Below, piece after piece: positions 25,899 through 36,142 of a stretch of 64,000 nucleotides of DNA (positions are counted from its first letter, which is position 1; each line of letters opens with the position of its first letter). This DNA comes from Actinoallomurus spadix (GTDB taxonomy: Bacteria > Actinomycetota > Actinomycetes > Streptosporangiales > Streptosporangiaceae), in NCBI RefSeq assembly GCF_024055725.1, contig NZ_JAMXMX010000008.1, positions 248,001-312,000 of the forward strand. The letters are read 5' to 3'. Both the position numbers and the translations under genes were made by a program. Under the pieces are notes generated by a model, which saw only the letters and a list, made by a program, of their open reading frames with translations, had not been told where the DNA came from and searched no databases.

Positions 25899-27278
25899 TC
25901 AGCGGCAGCCGCAGGTCGCGAGACTGCCGGCCAGGCCGTCCAGCGCGGCCAGCGCGGCGCTGGGGTTCGCGACGTGGTTGGCCATGAAGGCGAACGCGAG
26001 CAGCCGGCCGTCGGCGTCGTACACGACACCGGCGAGGGTGTTCACACCGTTCAACGTGCCGGTCTTGCCGCGGACGAGGCCGAGCCCGGCGGCGGAGGAA
26101 CCGGCGTGGTAGCGGCCGGCGAGGGTGCCGGAGAAGCCGCCGATCGGCATCCCGGACATGACCGAGGCCAGCTCAGGGTGGCCGGGGGAGGCCGCGGTCA
26201 CGAGGAGCCGGGCCAGGGCGTTCGGGGTGATCCGGTTCCTGGGCGACAGGCCGCTGCCGTCGACGGTCGCGACGCCGTTCGCGAGACCGAGGCCGGCCAG
26301 GGCCTCGTGGACGGCCGCGGCTCCCCCGGCGAAGGACGCCGGCCGGTGCCGGGCGAGGGCCACCTGACGGGCCATCGCCTCGGCCACGTCGTTGTCGCTG
26401 TTGGTCAGCAGCTGCTCCACCAGCGCCGAGACGGGCGGGGACTGGACGGCGCCGAGCTGCCGGGCGCCCCGCGGCGCGGTCGTCTGGGACCCGAGGGTCG
26501 CGGAGATCCCCTGCTTGCGCAGGAGGCTCCGGAACGCGTCGGCGGCGATCCGAGGCGGGTTCTGCACGCGGACGTGCGAGGTCGGGGCCACCCTGCCCTC
26601 GTCCACCTCCAGTGCCCACACCGTCGACACGTCGCCCTCGCCGACGTAGTTGGGCTTCCAACCCGGGCCCATCTGCTTGCCCTGGAAGAGGGACACGTCC
26701 CAGTCGACGCGCACGCTGCGGGTGCCCGCCGCCTTCAGCGAGGCCGCCGTCTGCTTCGCCAGGTCGGTCAGCGAGGCCGGGCGCGGGTAGGCGTTCTTGC
26801 CCGGCGCACGGGTCAGCGTCGGATCGCCGCCGCCGACGAGGATGACGCCGCCACCGCCCTTGACCACCTTGGTCGTCAGCCGGTGCCCCGGCCCGACGGC
26901 GGCGAGCACCGCCGTCGAGGTGACCAGCTTGGTCGTCGAGGCGGGAACCGCCGGCTTCTCGGCGTTACTGGCGTACAGCGCCCGCCCGGTGCTCACGTCG
27001 ATCACGGTGCCGGAGAGGTTCGCGCCCATCCCGGCCTGCTCCATCAGGCCGTCCAGCCGGGACGTGAGGCTGCCCGAGCTCGGCGCCGGCGCATTCGCGG
27101 ACGTCGGGCTCAGCGCCGGTGCCGCCGCCGTCAGGATCGTCCGGTCTGCGACGGTTGGAGGTCGTACCGCCAGGGAACGGTCCGGTGTGAGCTTGACCAC
27201 TGCGAGCGCGGCGGCGACAAGGAAGACGTTCAGGAGCGCCAGTGTGAGCATGGCCACGACGCGCTCAGGCCTCGGCAT
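25899..27278 (-). CDS. dacB: D-alanyl-D-alanine carboxypeptidase/endopeptidase (PBP4, S13)
   Basis: A 459-aa serine peptidase acting on peptidoglycan outside the membrane. N-terminal signal anchor [20 protein letters not shown], then a low-complexity Ala/Pro/Ser linker to about residue 75. Catalytic motifs: S-x-x-K in [12 protein letters not shown]-x-N in [16 protein letters not shown] in [16 protein letters not shown] 27278 is chosen over GTG 27305. Divergent from ppa with a ~100-bp shared promoter region. Confidence 0.93.
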   Translation of the reverse strand: MPRPERVVAMLTLALLNVFLVAAALAVVKLTPDRSLAVRPPTVADRTILTAAAPALSPTSANAPAPSSGSLTSRLDGLMEQAGMGANLSGTVIDVSTGRALYASNAEKPAVPASTTKLVTSTAVLAAVGPGHRLTTKVVKGGGGVILVGGGDPTLTRAPGKNAYPRPASLTDLAKQTAASLKAAGTRSVRVDWDVSLFQGKQMGPGWKPNYVGEGDVSTVWALEVDEGRVAPTSHVRVQNPPRIAADAFRSLLRKQGISATLGSQTTAPRGARQLGAVQSPPVSALVEQLLTNSDNDVAEAMARQVALARHRPASFAGGAAAVHEALAGLGLANGVATVDGSGLSPRNRITPNALARLLVTAASPGHPELASVMSGMPIGGFSGTLAGRYHAGSSAAGLGLVRGKTGTLNGVNTLAGVVYDADGRLLAFAFMANHVANPSAALAALDGLAGSLATCGCR

Positions 27279-27384
27279 GTGCGCCCCTCCCCCATCGTCG
27301 TGCACTCACCACGGTGCGAGATCCTTGTACGAGCCAACATCCAACCAGAACTACCTCGGCCCGCCCCGGGGAGCGGAGGACATT

Positions 27385-27873
27385 GTGGAATTCGACGTCA
27401 CCATCGAGATCCCGAAAGGCCAGCGAAACAAGTACGAGGTGGACCACAAGACCGGCCGGATCCGGCTGGACCGGATGCTGTTCACCTCGACCCAGTACCC
27501 CGCCGACTACGGATTCATCGAGAACACGCTAGGCGAGGACGGCGACCCGCTCGACGCCCTGGTCCTGCTGCAGGAGCCGACGTTTCCCGGTTGCCTGATC
27601 CGCTGCCGCGCCGTCGGGATGTTCCGGATGACGGACGAGGCGGGCGGTGACGACAAGGTGCTGTGCGTGCCCGCGACGGACCCGCGCATGGAACACCTGC
27701 GCGACATCCACCACGTCTCCGAGTTCGACCGGCTGGAGATCCAGCACTTCTTCGAGGTGTACAAGGACCTGGAGCCCGGGAAGTCCGTCGAGGGCGCGAG
27801 CTGGACCGGTCGTGCGGAGGCCGAGGCCGAGATCGAGCTGTCGATCAAGCGCGCGGCACAGCACGGTCACTGA
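27385..27873 (+). CDS. ppa: Inorganic pyrophosphatase
   Basis: A 162-aa family I PPase that hydrolyses pyrophosphate and drives biosynthesis. Signature [10 protein letters not shown] with three metal-binding Asp; also [39 protein letters not shown] and [21 protein letters not shown] 27385 has ggagga 5 bases upstream. The last 29 bases overlap the 3' end of the convergent NlpC/P60 gene. Confidence 0.97.
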   Translation: MEFDVTIEIPKGQRNKYEVDHKTGRIRLDRMLFTSTQYPADYGFIENTLGEDGDPLDALVLLQEPTFPGCLIRCRAVGMFRMTDEAGGDDKVLCVPATDPRMEHLRDIHHVSEFDRLEIQHFFEVYKDLEPGKSVEGASWTGRAEAEAEIELSIKRAAQHGH

Positions 27874-29392
27874 GCGGCACCGCGGCGACGGGGCGGGTGG
27901 CTCCGGCGTAATCCGGACGGAACGCCGGAGATATCCGCACGCGTGCGCCGGTGAACGGCGCCTCCACCATCTGCCCGTTCCCGATGTAGATCCCGACGTG
28001 GTGGATCGTGCTCGGGTCGGCGGGATTGTGCGCGAAGAAGACCAGGTCCCCCGGGCGCAGGTCGCCGCGTGACGGGTGCGGTCCGGCGTTGTACTGCGTG
28101 GTCGCGTAGTGGACCAGCCGGACCCCGGCCTTCGCCCAGGCGTACGTCACCAGGCCCGAGCAGTCGAACCCCACGGTCCCCGCCCCCTGCGCGATCCCCC
28201 GGCTCGGCCCCGCCTCGTTGCCCCCGCCCCAGGAGTACGGCGTGCCGAGCCACTTCAGCGCGGCGGACGCGGCGACGGACCCCGGGTCGGAGCTCCGGGC
28301 GAGCCCGCGAACGAGCGCCCGGACACCGGCGGCGCCGAGCCGCGTTCCGGCGGACGCCACCTGATGAAGCGACGTGCCGGCGGTGAGCACCTGGTGAGAC
28401 GACGCCCCGGCCGGAACCGACCCTTCTGACGACGTCCCCGTGGGAGGGACCTGCTGGGCCGGGGCCCCGGCGGGCACGACGTGATGGGACGAGACGGTCC
28501 GCTCGGTTCCCGGGCGCGCGAGGCGTGCCTGGTCCACGGCCGCGAGCCGGGCCTCTTCGAGGGCCGCCACGCCCGCCCGGACCGCCTCCAGTTCGGCGAC
28601 GAGGGCGGCCTTCCGCTGCTGAATCCGCCGTACCGCCTTCTGCTGGCGCGTCACCGCCGCCACCGCCGCCTGCCGGGCGTCGGCGGCGCTACGCACCGCC
28701 TCCTCCTGGGCCGCGAGCGCTTCGCGCGCCTGACGTTCGGAGACGTCGGCGGCGGTCTTGGCGGTGGCCTCCCGCCGCAGCAGGGCGCGCCCGCGATCGG
28801 CCGGGGCCTGCCTCGGCGTCGCCCGCGTGAGGAATCCGGCGAGTCCCCCCGCCCCGGCCGGAGCCGCAGCCTTGGACGCCACGTCGCCCCCGCCTCGGTA
28901 GGCGCCGACCGCCATCCTCGCCGCGTCGTCACGGATCTGCGCGTGGCGGTGCCGCGCCTGCGCCGACCGCCACGCCGCCGCCCGGTACGCCGCCTTCGCC
29001 CGGTCGAGTTCGACGCGCTCGGCGTTGTAGCGCTCGACGGCGCTCTCCGCCTGGACGCCGAGATCGTCGAGCAGCGCGTCGGCCTGGGCGAGTTCGGCGC
29101 TGATGCGGCCGAGCCGGGCGGTCTGCGCGCGCACCCGCTCCCTGCCCCGCGCGACGTCGCGCGCGGTGGACCCGCCGTCCGCGCCCGAAGCCGACCGGCC
29201 GCCCGGCGCGGACCGGATGTCCGGAGCCGACCGGACGTCCGAGGCGGAACGGCCGCCCGAAGCGGCGCCGGGAGCAGCGCCGGAAGCGGCGCTGGGAAGG
29301 ACGTCGGCGTCGGCCGGGCCGACGGGTTGACCGGCCATCGCGCACGTCGCGACCACCACGGCGCCGAGCCGGCGCCGGACAACAGCTGACAA
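27845..29392 (-). CDS. Secreted NlpC/P60 peptidoglycan hydrolase
   Basis: A 515-aa exported cell-wall peptidase. Signal peptide at residues 1-30 ([20 protein letters not shown]), a short Ser/Ala/Arg repeat (about 40-75), a long coiled coil (about 80-310) like RipA/Cwl-type hydrolases, a Ser/Gln/Val linker with repeats ([26 protein letters not shown]), then C-terminal NlpC/P60 with catalytic Cys in [12 protein letters not shown] and His in [12 protein letters not shown]. It probably cuts D-Glu/DAP bonds during growth or division. GGTCAC repeats stand upstream of the start. Its end is antisense to the ppa end. Confidence 0.92.
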   Translation of the reverse strand: MSAVVRRRLGAVVVATCAMAGQPVGPADADVLPSAASGAAPGAASGGRSASDVRSAPDIRSAPGGRSASGADGGSTARDVARGRERVRAQTARLGRISAELAQADALLDDLGVQAESAVERYNAERVELDRAKAAYRAAAWRSAQARHRHAQIRDDAARMAVGAYRGGGDVASKAAAPAGAGGLAGFLTRATPRQAPADRGRALLRREATAKTAADVSERQAREALAAQEEAVRSAADARQAAVAAVTRQQKAVRRIQQRKAALVAELEAVRAGVAALEEARLAAVDQARLARPGTERTVSSHHVVPAGAPAQQVPPTGTSSEGSVPAGASSHQVLTAGTSLHQVASAGTRLGAAGVRALVRGLARSSDPGSVAASAALKWLGTPYSWGGGNEAGPSRGIAQGAGTVGFDCSGLVTYAWAKAGVRLVHYATTQYNAGPHPSRGDLRPGDLVFFAHNPADPSTIHHVGIYIGNGQMVEAPFTGARVRISPAFRPDYAGATRPVAAVPLSDRAVPRA

Positions 29393-29544
29393 AGTGCCCC
29401 CTCGGACCCCGTTCCGCGTGAGCGATCTGTCACTTGGTTAGCCCCAGTGGTCACAAGAGAAACACCGGTCACAGTCGTGTTTTCCTCAGGTCACCCCCGA
29501 CACGGTGACCGATGGAGGCGCCCGGAACCCGGCCGGGGATCAGC

Positions 29545-30201
29545 TCAGGCGCATCTCAAAAGACGGCCGATCCACGGCCGTACGGCCGACTTCGGCGGCA
29601 GGGGGCCCCGCGGATACGTGAAGATCGGGACCTCGTCTCCGTGGCCGGCCCCCAGCTCGGCCGCCTTGCACCAGTCCGCCGGAGTCCGGGTCGCGGCCCA
29701 GGCCAGGGCGAGCGCCTGACGCACCTCGGGGGCGCGGTCCCACAGCTGCAGCAGCGTCACGGTCGCGTGCGCTGCGGCGTACCCGTCGTCGGGATAGGCG
29801 CGGCTGGCGAAGAACGGCGCGGTCACCCGGCCGCCGTGACCGGTGGACAGCGCCCACGTCCAGTTCGCGACGACCAGATCACGCACCGGATCGGCGAGCC
29901 GCTCGGCCTCGCCGTACATCCGCTCCTGGCGCCGGCCCGTGAGCCGGTGCGTGTCGAGCAGCCAGTCGATGTCGGCGGGCGCGTCGCCCTCGGCGAGCCA
30001 GGCCAGCACCGTCAGGCCGCGCGCCGACTGCAGCCGGCAGAGCTCAGCCACCTCGCGGCGGATCCGGGCTCCCGGCTGCAGCCACTGCGGCCACGGGGCC
30101 CGCTGAATCCGTTCGACCACGTCCGCCAGCCGGGGCGGGACGGCGAGCGGTGCGACCAGGTCACCGCGCAGGTCACCGGGGCGCACCGTGTACGCCGCCA
30201 T
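29545..30201 (-). CDS. Conserved hypothetical protein coupled to a sigma-like gene
   Basis: A 218-aa Ala/Trp-rich, probably cytosolic helical protein. Notable segments: RIQRAPWPQWLQPGARIRRE, VANWTWALSTGHGGRVTAPF, SRAYPDDGYAAAHATVTLLQ and a C-terminal FTYPRGPLPPKSA. No family is recognised. Its ATG shares one base with the stop of the upstream membrane sigma-like gene (TGATG), so the two are translationally coupled and probably act together. Confidence 0.7.
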   Translation of the reverse strand: MAAYTVRPGDLRGDLVAPLAVPPRLADVVERIQRAPWPQWLQPGARIRREVAELCRLQSARGLTVLAWLAEGDAPADIDWLLDTHRLTGRRQERMYGEAERLADPVRDLVVANWTWALSTGHGGRVTAPFFASRAYPDDGYAAAHATVTLLQLWDRAPEVRQALALAWAATRTPADWCKAAELGAGHGDEVPIFTYPRGPLPPKSAVRPWIGRLLRCA

Positions 30202-31838
30202 CAGGGGTGCTCCGGCGCGGACGGCGTCGCGTCCCGGGCCGCGTCCGGGCCGGACTGCGAGGACGGGGTGGTGCTCGACGGGGGATCCGACGGGCGGCCG
30301 GACGACGTCGAGGGCGGCGGGGCCGGAGTGGACGCGGGCGGGGGCGGACTGGGTGGCGGCGTTGACGAGGGCTGCGTGGGCGTGGACGGCGGTGGAGACG
30401 GCGGCTGCGTCGGTGTGGACGGGGGTGAGGACGGCGGTTGGGAGGGTGGGGAAGCGGGCGGGGCGGACGGGGCACCCCAGTCGACCACCACCCGCGCCCC
30501 ACCCGGCCAGAAGGTGATCACTGCCTCTCCCGGCCCGTCGGCGGGAGCCCGCACGCGGACGGTGGCCGGCAGGAGGTCGATGGAGCCTTCGGCGGGCTCG
30601 ACGGTCACCGCGCCCGTCACCACGGCGTGCCAGCCTCCCGGTCCCCCGCCGGCGGCCTGGACCCTGATGACGCCCGAACCGCCGGGGGCCAGGCTCAGGT
30701 GAGCGGGGGCGACGTAGATCCAGCCGTCACCGAGGGTGGGGGTGAGCGCCGCGGGCCGCCCGGGCGGTGCCGCGGCTCGGTCGCGGGGGTTCAGCGCGAA
30801 CGTCGCCGCGACCGGCCGTCCGACCGCCGGCGGCCCGATGGGGCCGGGGCTGGGGACGCGCGCGTGCGGCGGGGAGGCGCCACCGGTGACGAGGGGGGTG
30901 TGGCGGGTGTCCCGGCTGATCCACTGGCAGACGGCCGCGATCCCGACCGCGGTGACGACCGCACCGGCCGCCGCGGCCAGCCCCCGCGGCCAGCGCGCCT
31001 CACGGACGGGTCGGTGTACGCGCCCCGGCCCGTGCTGCCGGGGGAAACCCCGCGCCCCGAAGGTGCGCAGCCGGGCGGCGGCGAACAGCCGGTAGCCGGC
31101 CAGCCGCGGGTCGGTGAAGCAGCCGGTGACCTGCCCGCGCAGGGAGTCGGGCGGGACGGCGTGCGGCAGCAGGGCGCAGACCTTGGCGGTGGAGATCGTG
31201 CGCGGCAGGTGGGCGGCGCAGGCGTCGCAGGCGATCCCGTGGCCGACGAGGACCTCGCGCACGTCGTCACGGAGCTCTCCGCGACGGTGGCGCAGAATCG
31301 CCGCCCGGTCGTCGCACTCGAACACGTCCTCGTGGGCGAGGATCTCCGCGATGACGGCCGCCTCGAGCAGCTCACGCGCCTGGGCGAGCAGGTCGGCCAC
31401 CTCACGGACCGGCAGGCCGACGACCCCGGCGATGTCGGACGGTCCGAGGGAGTGGCGGTGGTGCAGGTCGAGGAGCTCCTGGCTGAGCACCGGCAGGCCG
31501 GTGACCGCGCGCCAGGCGATCACGCGCAGGTCGACGTCGTCCTGGTCGTGGCGGGCGATGGGGAGGTCCGGGTGCAGGACTCCCGGCGGCCGCCGCCGGC
31601 GGCACTCGATCCGCGCGAGGGCGTAGAGCCACGGCCCGAACCGCTCGGGGGCGCGCAGCTCACCGATGTGCGCCTCGGCGGCGAGCAGCGCGTCGCGGAG
31701 GGCCAGCTGCGCCGTCTCGCGGTTGCGCAGCTGGAACCAGCAGTAGTCGTAGAGGCGAACGGCGTAGGTGTCGTACATCGCGCCGATCGCGCCGGGATCG
31801 CCCGACCGCAGGCCATCGACCAGGAGGCGGTCTTCCAT
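30201..31838 (-). CDS. Membrane-anchored ECF sigma factor-like protein with Pro-rich exterior tail
   Basis: A 545-aa chimera. Residues ~1-80 resemble sigma region 2 (IGAMYDTYAVRLYDYCWFQL ... ERFGPWLYALARIECRRR), ~100-165 resemble region 4 (LSQELLDLHHRHSLGPSDIA, then VREVADLLAQARELLE), and ~215-230 hold a Cys pair (IACDACAAHLP). One transmembrane helix (AAAGAVVTAVGIAAVCQWIS) near residue 305 leads to an Ig-like beta segment and a ~100-residue Pro/Ser/Thr tail. The layout suggests sigma and anti-sigma-like parts fused through the membrane. ATG 31838 (MEDRLLVDGLRSGDPGAIGA) chosen over 31874. Confidence 0.75.
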   Translation of the reverse strand: MEDRLLVDGLRSGDPGAIGAMYDTYAVRLYDYCWFQLRNRETAQLALRDALLAAEAHIGELRAPERFGPWLYALARIECRRRRPPGVLHPDLPIARHDQDDVDLRVIAWRAVTGLPVLSQELLDLHHRHSLGPSDIAGVVGLPVREVADLLAQARELLEAAVIAEILAHEDVFECDDRAAILRHRRGELRDDVREVLVGHGIACDACAAHLPRTISTAKVCALLPHAVPPDSLRGQVTGCFTDPRLAGYRLFAAARLRTFGARGFPRQHGPGRVHRPVREARWPRGLAAAAGAVVTAVGIAAVCQWISRDTRHTPLVTGGASPPHARVPSPGPIGPPAVGRPVAATFALNPRDRAAAPPGRPAALTPTLGDGWIYVAPAHLSLAPGGSGVIRVQAAGGGPGGWHAVVTGAVTVEPAEGSIDLLPATVRVRAPADGPGEAVITFWPGGARVVVDWGAPSAPPASPPSQPPSSPPSTPTQPPSPPPSTPTQPSSTPPPSPPPPASTPAPPPSTSSGRPSDPPSSTTPSSQSGPDAARDATPSAPEHP

Positions 31839-32061
31839 GTCGCGAAGGTAAAGCCTTTTCCGCCTCGCCTTCAACTATTTCCCGCGGCCCTTGCGTAGAT
31901 AATTCTTCCGCTCCGGACAAACGATCTCCGGTCAACGAAATTCCGGGCGGATATTTCGTATTCGGCAGATTTATCGGGCAGGGTGAACGTCGGCGATCCA
32001 GGTGCCCGTACGCGCTCATCAGGGCGAACGACAGCGGGACCAGGTCCGTACGACCGGGGAC
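31839..32061. promoter_or_regulatory. Intergenic, comparatively AT-rich leader
   Basis: About 220 bases upstream of the sigma-like gene. It is less GC-rich than its surroundings (for example atttcgtattcggcagattt near 31953), consistent with a promoter for that gene. No dyad or repeat stands out. Confidence 0.3.
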
Positions 32062-33123
32062 TCAGCCGGTGACGCGCGATATCCCGGCCATGGCGCAGGC
32101 GGCCTCCAGCTCGGACAGCCCGAAAGCCGCAACCGGCCCCAGAGCCCCCGTTTCCGTCATTCCATCGGCGACCTGGCGGGCGCCCCAGGCGACTATTCCG
32201 GCCGTGAAATCGTACGGATCGCCGCCCGAGAGGTGGATCTCCGTCAACAGGCCGCCCTGCGCGTCATAGGCGGCGGCGACGATCCGCGACGTCAGCGTGC
32301 CCTTGCCGGCCCGGCGGCGGGCCATGCGGGCCAGCCCGCGCCCGCAGAAGCCGATCGCGGCGGCCGCGGCACGGCCGCGCGGCAGCCGGGCGGCGATCCG
32401 GGAGGCCGCGCCGAACCAGCCGAGATAGACGTTGACCTCGCGCAGTCCGGGATGGGACGCCGGGAGCGTGAAGTGCTCGGATCCTCCGATGGACACGCCG
32501 GTGCGCGTCCGTCCGGCCATCGCGAAGTCCCGAACCTGCGACCGCGGCTCGTCGACGACGCCGTCCCGGTAGGTGTACATCCGGGTGGCCAGCAGGCCCG
32601 GCGCCGATTCGAAGGTGCCGCCGGACAGGCCGCGCACAAGTGATCCGCCGCCGAGGAAGTAGCCGACGTCGATCCGCGCGGCGTCCTCGCCGACCCGGTC
32701 GAGGGCGAGGGCGCCGGCGAGGTTGCCGGGCACGTGGTGATAGCCGAAGGCGGGGAGCAGCACGGAGCTCGCCTTGACGCCGTACTCGTCGAACACCTCG
32801 CGGACGAACAGCGACTCGCCCGCGGTGTCGAGGTAGTGCGCCCCCGCGTCGACCGCCGCTGCGAGAGCCGCGTGGCCGTACCGGCGGAACGGGCCGACCG
32901 TGGTGACGAGCACGTCATCGCGTTCGACGAGGGAGCGGACCGTCCACGGGTAATCGGCGTCCGCGTACGCCGTCTCCAGGCCGCCGAGCTCGGCGGCCAG
33001 CGCCGCCAGGGCGTTGGCGTTCCGCCCGGCGAGGACGGGGCGGACTCCCTGGCCGACGAGCGCCCGGGCGGTCAGGGCGCCGGTGTAGCCGGTCGCGCCG
33101 AAGATCACGATGCGCCCCGCCAT
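32062..33123 (-). CDS. Saccharopine dehydrogenase-like / trans-enoyl reductase-like NAD(P) protein
   Basis: A 353-aa Rossmann protein of the saccharopine dehydrogenase NADP-binding family: IVIFGATGYTGALTARALVG, VRPVLAGRNANALAALAAEL, VLVTTVGPFRRYGHAALAAA, CDS continues HYLDTAGESLFVREVF and LLPAFGYHHVPGNLAGALAL. Relatives include mycobacterial trans-acting enoyl reductases of lipid synthesis, but no polyketide or lipid genes are nearby, so the substrate is open. Confidence 0.85.
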   Translation of the reverse strand: MAGRIVIFGATGYTGALTARALVGQGVRPVLAGRNANALAALAAELGGLETAYADADYPWTVRSLVERDDVLVTTVGPFRRYGHAALAAAVDAGAHYLDTAGESLFVREVFDEYGVKASSVLLPAFGYHHVPGNLAGALALDRVGEDAARIDVGYFLGGGSLVRGLSGGTFESAPGLLATRMYTYRDGVVDEPRSQVRDFAMAGRTRTGVSIGGSEHFTLPASHPGLREVNVYLGWFGAASRIAARLPRGRAAAAAIGFCGRGLARMARRRAGKGTLTSRIVAAAYDAQGGLLTEIHLSGGDPYDFTAGIVAWGARQVADGMTETGALGPVAAFGLSELEAACAMAGISRVTG

Positions 33124-33202
33124 GCGACCTCCCCGGCTACGAAAAGATGTTCGGCTGTTGCGCTGAGCGTACTAATCCGTCACCAAGGGTGCTGGTTTTT
33201 CG

Positions 33203-33931
33203 TCATATGTCGATCATCGGGGGAAGGATGCGTTCCGCGGCGGCGGCGATCGCCGCCACCTCGGCGGTGGTGAACAGCACGGGCTGGCGCTCGATGAGGC
33301 GCTTCACACGGTCGGCCCGGTGCAGCAGGACGCCTTCGTGGACGATCCCGCCGCGCGGCAGCCGGCCGCCGTGTACGGCGATCACCGGCGAGACCTCCAC
33401 CTCGTGGCCGGTCTCGGCGGCGAGGCGGTCCGCGACCGCCGCCGCGGCCCGCCGGGTCCGGGCGTGCAGGCGCGTCAGCGGCCGGGGCCCCGCCCACAGC
33501 CGGTCGTCCGCCCGCAGCCGGGTGAGCGGCCGCCACCGCCGCGAGGAGACGGCGTACACGCCGGTGTGACCGACGACCAGGTGGTCGAGGTTCTCCCGGA
33601 AGCCGCCGGGGAGCGCCCGGTCGTGCAGCACGTGGAAGTACGCCGGGTCCAGCCGGGACAGCCGGCGGCCCATCCGCCGCTCGGCCGCCGCTCCCCTCCG
33701 CCAGTCGGTCAGCGCGCCGGGCCGGACGCGGAAGAGGAGCAGCTGCGTGAACAGCAGCCCCAGGCCGACCGCGAGCCCCGGCACCCAGCCGAAGAGCCCG
33801 GCGGTCATGGAACCGGCGACCCCGGAGATCACGAGCCGGGCGACGGCCCGCTCCTGGCGCCGTTCCGCGCGCAGTGCGCGGTACCTCGCCTGCGCCGACG
33901 CGCCGGCCATGGACGCAGCTCGTCCGGACAC
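33203..33931 (-). CDS. NERD-domain membrane protein
   Basis: A 242-aa protein: basic N-terminus, two hydrophobic segments (LVISGVAGSMTAGLFGWVPG, LAVGLGLLFTQLLLF), then a NERD (nuclease-related) domain from about residue 85 (AAAERRMGRRLSRLDPAYFH, NLDHLVVGHTGVYAVSSRRW, VSPVIAVHGGRLP). NERD proteins are thought to bind or cut DNA; function unproven. GTG 33931 has an aggaggag ribosome-binding site. Confidence 0.82.
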   Translation of the reverse strand: MSGRAASMAGASAQARYRALRAERRQERAVARLVISGVAGSMTAGLFGWVPGLAVGLGLLFTQLLLFRVRPGALTDWRRGAAAERRMGRRLSRLDPAYFHVLHDRALPGGFRENLDHLVVGHTGVYAVSSRRWRPLTRLRADDRLWAGPRPLTRLHARTRRAAAAVADRLAAETGHEVEVSPVIAVHGGRLPRGGIVHEGVLLHRADRVKRLIERQPVLFTTAEVAAIAAAAERILPPMIDI

Positions 33932-34104
33932 GGCACTCCTCCTCAGCGGAAAGGGTGCTGTGCGGACGCCGATCCGTTCAAGGCACTTGACCGGACCCTG
34001 CACCGGCCTTGAACGGACCGGGTGGTCGGCGGACCGCCCCAGGCGATCCGTGAATGCCGAGGATCCTCATCACGGGCGCAGCGGGGATCCTCGGCGCGGA
34101 GTTG

Positions 34105-35157
34105 TCAGGAGCGTGCGGCGGCGCGAAGGCGGCGGGCCAGGCCGCGGTTGATCAGGTGGGGCCAGAGCGGGCCGCCGTAGATCAGGCCGGTGTACGCCTG
34201 GACGAGCGTCGCCCCGGCGCGGAGGCGCTCCCAGGCGTCGTCGGCGGTCTCGACGCCGCCGACGGAGATGAGGACGAGACGGTCGCCGGCGCGGTCGCGG
34301 AGCCGCCGCAGCACCTCCACGGACCGCCGTTTCAGCGGCGCCCCGGACAGGCCGCCCGCGCCTGCGGCCTCGACCTCGGCCGGGTCGGTGGCCAGCCCGT
34401 CGCGGGAGATCGTGGTGTTCGTGGCGATGACGCCGTCGAGGCCGAGTTCGAGCGCGAGGTCCGCGACCGCGTCGACGTCGGCGTCGGCGAGGTCCGGGGC
34501 GATCTTCACGAGCAACGGCACGCGCCGGTCCGTGACCCGGTCGGCGGCCTCCCGTACGGCCGTGAGCAACGGCCGGAGGTGCTCGACGGCCTGGAGGTTC
34601 CGCAGGCCGGGGGTGTTCGGGGAGCTGACGTTGACGACGAGGTAGTCGGCGAGCGCGGCGAGCGCCTCGGTGCTCGCGACGTAGTCGGCGACGGCCTCGG
34701 CTTCGGGTACGACCTTGGTCTTGCCGATGTTCACGCCCACGATGACGTTCCGGTGCCGACGGAGGCGGGCGGCCGCGGCCCGCGCGCCGTGGTTGTTGAA
34801 GCCCATCCGGTTGACGATCGCCCGGTCCCGTACGAGACGGAACAACCGGGGCCGGGGGTTGCCGGGCTGCGGGCGCGCGGTGACCGTGCCGATCTCGACG
34901 AATCCGAAGCCGAACGCGCCCAGCGCCTCGTACGCCTCGGCGTCCTTGTCGAACCCGGCGGCGAGTCCCACGGGGCCGGGGAAGTCCAGGCCGAGGGCGC
35001 GGACGCGCAGCACCGGGTCGCGGGGGGCGAAGGCGCGGCGCAGGAGCGGCAGCGCGCCGGGGACCGCCCCGAGCAGGCGCAGGAGCGCGAAGCTCATCCG
35101 GTGGACGGTCTCGGCCGGGAGGCGGCGCAGGAGCAGCGAGAACACGAGTTGATACAT
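34105..35157 (-). CDS. pyrD: Quinone-dependent dihydroorotate dehydrogenase
   Basis: A 350-aa class 2 DHODH, the membrane-associated flavoenzyme of pyrimidine synthesis that passes electrons to quinone. The N-terminal helical quinone-binding region ([20 protein letters not shown]) is present. Also [52 protein letters not shown] with the catalytic Ser, [17 protein letters not shown] and [14 protein letters not shown]. Confidence 0.97.
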   Translation of the reverse strand: MYQLVFSLLLRRLPAETVHRMSFALLRLLGAVPGALPLLRRAFAPRDPVLRVRALGLDFPGPVGLAAGFDKDAEAYEALGAFGFGFVEIGTVTARPQPGNPRPRLFRLVRDRAIVNRMGFNNHGARAAAARLRRHRNVIVGVNIGKTKVVPEAEAVADYVASTEALAALADYLVVNVSSPNTPGLRNLQAVEHLRPLLTAVREAADRVTDRRVPLLVKIAPDLADADVDAVADLALELGLDGVIATNTTISRDGLATDPAEVEAAGAGGLSGAPLKRRSVEVLRRLRDRAGDRLVLISVGGVETADDAWERLRAGATLVQAYTGLIYGGPLWPHLINRGLARRLRAAARS

Positions 35158-35222
35158 CGGGAGCGATTCTCTCAGCGCCGGTCCGAGCCGCGCCGGGTGG
35201 CCCGGCTCGATACGTTGTGATC

Positions 35223-36011
35223 ATGGCTTTCGTCGCCCCCATCCGCGTCGAGGTGGACGCCGCTCCCGAGACCGTGGACGGGCTGCGGCCCCTCGCGCTG
35301 GTCAACTACGGCCACCTCACCGTCATGCAGGTCCGCGGCGGGCGCACCCGCGGCCTGGACCTGCACCTCGCCCGGCTCGACGCGGCGAACCGCGAGCTGT
35401 TCGGCAGGGGCCTGGACGGCGACCGGGTCCGCGACCACATCCGGCATGCCCTCGGCGACGACATCGCCGACGCGACCATCCGGCTGGTCGTCTTCCGGCC
35501 GTACGACGCCGGCGATGAATCGATCATGGTGATCGTCCGCCCGCCGGGCGGGATGCCGGCCGCTCCGCAGGGCCTCCGGACGGTGGAGTACCAGCGGCCG
35601 GTCGCGCACATCAAGCACGTCGGGGCGTTCGGGCAGATCTACCACGGGGCGGCGGCCGAGCGCGCGGGCTTCGACGACGCGCTGCTGACCGGGCCCGGCG
35701 GCGTCATCTCGGAGACGTCGATCGCCAACATCGGGTTCTTCGACGGCGGCTCGGTGATCTGGCCGGACGCTCCGCTGCTGGCGGGGATCACGATGCAGCT
35801 CCTCGAACCCGCGCTGGCGGCTCGCGGCATCCCGTCGCGGCGGCGCACGGTCCGGGTGGCGGACCTGCCGGCGTTCGCGACGGTGTTCGTCGCCAATTCG
35901 GGCGGCGTGGCGCCGGTCCGCCGGGTCGACGACGTGACGCTCCCGATCGATCCCGGGCTGGTCGGCACGCTCTTCGAGGCGTACGAGTCCGTTCCCTGGG
36001 ACGTGATCTGA
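35223..36011 (+). CDS. Class IV aminotransferase-family protein
   Basis: A 262-aa fold-type IV PLP protein (BCAT / D-amino acid transaminase / aminodeoxychorismate lyase superfamily). VAHIKHVGAFGQIYHGAAAE probably carries the PLP lysine, and GGVISETSIANIGFFDGGSV is the family E-x-x-x-x-N motif. The substrate class is unresolved. ATG 35223 is used; an in-frame GTG lies at 35217. Divergent from pyrD with a 65-bp gap. Confidence 0.85.
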   Translation: MAFVAPIRVEVDAAPETVDGLRPLALVNYGHLTVMQVRGGRTRGLDLHLARLDAANRELFGRGLDGDRVRDHIRHALGDDIADATIRLVVFRPYDAGDESIMVIVRPPGGMPAAPQGLRTVEYQRPVAHIKHVGAFGQIYHGAAAERAGFDDALLTGPGGVISETSIANIGFFDGGSVIWPDAPLLAGITMQLLEPALAARGIPSRRRTVRVADLPAFATVFVANSGGVAPVRRVDDVTLPIDPGLVGTLFEAYESVPWDVI

Positions 36012-36142
36012 CGTCACCGTCGTCCGGAATTCGTCACCTGGAAAATCGCGCATCAGCGGATATCGGGAGCGATTTCCGTTAATGCGGTTTTCGCGGTCGT
36101 GTCGAGCAACGCCGAGTCTTTACCGCAGGAAACTTGACACGG

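Noticed and set aside
29393-29544. A c-di-AMP (ydaO-type) riboswitch before the NlpC/P60 gene
   Set aside because: This class of gene often has one in actinomycetes, but the expected conserved core strings are not visible; only GGTCAC repeats are present.
30205-30480. Short GC-rich repeats resembling a repeat array
   Set aside because: They are the codons of the Pro/Ser/Thr-rich tail of the sigma-like protein, without regular spacing or spacers, so neither CRISPR nor minisatellite.
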